NCBI GenBank assembly: GCA_003516285.1
Contig: DPCK01000017.1
Coordinates: 1,362 to 8,814 of the forward strand
Source of the DNA: Lutibacter sp.
GTDB lineage: Bacteria; Bacteroidota; Bacteroidia; Flavobacteriales; Flavobacteriaceae
Reading direction: 5' to 3'
DNA: 7,453 nucleotides
The position numbers and the translations under genes were made by a program. This document shows positions 6,963-7,453 of the stretch, one piece after another (within the stretch, counting starts at the first letter, position 1; every line of letters starts with the position of its first letter). The notes below the pieces were generated by a model that did not search any database, was not told the origin of the DNA, and was given only the letters and a program-made list of their open reading frames with translations.

Positions 6963-7123
6963 GAACTCATCTTGATTTTTTTGATTGAAGCGAAAATTAG
7001 CTATTTTGAATCTGATAGAAGTTTTTTTTTAATTGCATAGCAACGCTACGGAAGGAAAAAAAGATGAAAAGCAGAATCAAAAGAGCAATTTTTTAGCCAA
7101 TTGAAAAAAGTCAAGATGAGCTC
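6963..7123. repeat. 161-bp imperfect palindrome, MITE-like
   Basis: The outer ends are exact inverted copies: CTCATCTTGA (6966-6975) and TCAAGATGAG (7111-7120). One mismatch further out, GA also pairs with TC (6963-6964 with 7122-7123). Moving inward the arms keep pairing with small gaps: T-run with A-run, ATTG with CAAT, and the AAAATTAGCTATTTTGAATCTG arm (in the window from 6993 to 7014) with its partner around 7072-7097. The centre holds TAGC, AAC, GCTA (about 7038-7048), flanked by a T9 run and an A7 run. Almost the whole block could fold into one long hairpin. It contains no credible ORF. No clear target-site duplication is visible at the ends, so mobility is a hypothesis. A structured RNA or attenuator is the alternative. 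Confidence 0.6.
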
Positions 7124-7147
7124 ATATTGTAGCTCCAATTTTAAACC

Positions 7148-7178
7148 TTGTAAACTACATTTATTTTTTAGACCTTTG
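7148..7178 (+). promoter_or_regulatory. Candidate promoter for the YqaE/Pmp3-family gene
   Basis: TTG (7148-7150), a 20-nt spacer, then GACCTTTG (7171-7178), which differs from TAnnTTTG only at the first base. The predicted start near 7184 leaves a leader of about 10 nt before the ATG at 7193. Confidence 0.4.
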
Positions 7179-7192
7179 AGAAAATAAAAAAA

Positions 7193-7351
7193 ATGGGCAT
7201 TTTTAGGGTAATTCTCTGCATTATTTTCCCGCCTTTGGCTGTTGTGGACAAAGGTTGCGGCTCATTTATCATCGTTTTTATTTTAACTTGCTTAGGTTGG
7301 ATACCGGGAGTTATTGCAGCTTTAATTATTAATAACAATCCCAATAGATGA
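7193..7351 (+). CDS. YqaE/Pmp3 family small membrane protein
   Basis: Encodes 52 residues in the inner membrane. The family consists of about 50-residue hydrophobic proteins, linked in yeast and plants to ion and membrane-potential stress; the bacterial role is poorly defined. The sequence has two hydrophobic segments, roughly 3-18 (FRVILCIIFPPLAVV) and 25-46 (ending LGWIPGVIAALII). They are joined by the family hallmark DKGCGS (19-24), and the protein ends in a short polar tail NNNPNR. FPPLAV, DKGCG and LGWIPGVIAA are all characteristic, and the length is normal. The ATG at 7193 follows an A-rich stretch. The gene is transcribed away from gldA, and the palindrome lies between the two. The TGA overlaps the ATG of a short downstream frame. 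Confidence 0.9.
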   Translation: MGIFRVILCIIFPPLAVVDKGCGSFIIVFILTCLGWIPGVIAALIINNNPNR

Positions 7352-7452
7352 AACGAGCATCACTAATTTTGATACACAAAAGAATGATCAATGGCGAACT
7401 GCATCTGTTACCGCTAAAAAATAAAATTTAAACAGATGAAACGAGCCATCAC
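7346..7452 (+). repeat. Direct repeat pair containing a start-like sequence
   Basis: AGATGAAACGAGC occurs at 7346-7358 and 7434-7446. The next bases are also shared (ATCAC), with one extra C in the second copy. The copies are 88 bp apart. Each would begin a protein with MKRA. The first copy overlaps the stop of the YqaE-family gene. Confidence 0.6.
7348..7431 (+). CDS. Short ORF, possibly a remnant of a duplicated gene start
   Basis: A 27-residue frame, MKRASLILIHKR followed by MINGELHLLPLKNKI. Its ATG overlaps the TGA of the YqaE-family gene (ATGA). The first four residues repeat those of the next frame at 7436. I do not recognise the protein. It may be a small coupled gene, a broken copy of the downstream gene's 5' end, or non-coding. 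Confidence 0.2.
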   Translation: MKRASLILIHKRMINGELHLLPLKNKI

Positions 7453-7453
7453 A
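7436..7453 (+). CDS. Possible 5' end of a gene running off the window
   Basis: Only six codons are visible: MKRAIT. The preceding in-frame context and the absence of any other signal leave this uncertain. Its opening matches that of the short frame at 7348. No function can be assigned. Confidence 0.3.

Noticed and set aside
5933..6990. 11-bp direct repeat TTTGATTGAAG at 5933-5943 and 6980-6990
   Set aside because: It is AT-rich and short; matches of this length are expected by chance over a window this size. It does not flank any unit cleanly.
7064..7096. Ten-codon frame MKSRIKRAIF in the right arm of the palindrome
   Set aside because: It is very short, lies within the self-complementary block and is better explained as part of the hairpin.
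1..7453. tRNA, rRNA, CRISPR arrays, transposases or integrases
   Set aside because: I looked on both strands and saw no such sequence. The only regular repeats are the heptamer tract, the promoter repeats, the palindrome and the MKRA pair.

Overview
The window looks like a chromosome segment from a gliding-lineage member of the Bacteroidota, most likely Flavobacteriia. The evidence is a DnaE of the flavobacterial type, a GldA gliding-motility ATPase, AT-rich intergenic DNA, absence of Shine-Dalgarno sequences, and promoter-like sites of the Bacteroidota form (TTG, about 19-20 nt, TAnnTTTG).

Layout, left to right. (1) 1-3729 (+): dnaE, the replicative DNA polymerase III alpha subunit. It is cut at its 5' end by the window edge and its catalytic residues are intact. 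(2) 3730-3859: a short AT-rich spacer with a 7-bp tandem repeat and a possible 8-codon leader minigene. (3) 3860-5841: a compact type II restriction-modification module. It has an Eco47II-like restriction endonuclease (+) and a C5-cytosine methyltransferase (-) that carries an N-terminal MerR/excisionase-type DNA-binding domain. The two genes converge and overlap by 25 nt at their 3' ends. The methyltransferase has a near-ideal Bacteroidota promoter surrounded by repeated TAACC/GGTTA elements, while the nuclease has no convincing promoter. (4) 6032-6925 (-): gldA, ATP-binding subunit of the gliding-motility ABC transporter. (5) 6963-7123: a 161-bp imperfect palindrome resembling a miniature inverted-repeat element, lodged immediately upstream of the gldA promoter. 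(6) 7193-7351 (+): a 52-residue YqaE/Pmp3-type membrane protein. It is followed by a duplicated start-like sequence (MKRA...) and the first codons of a gene that leaves the window at 7453.

Functionally, dnaE and gldA look like core genes, and the more AT-rich restriction-modification pair looks like an acquired cassette between them. The best candidates for something not fully described are the circuit in the restriction-modification module (HTH-fused methyltransferase, operator-like repeats at its promoter, a similar sequence before the nuclease start, overlapping tails) and the 161-bp palindrome. I do not see an entirely new multi-gene system. Family names come from recognised motifs and memory, not from searches.
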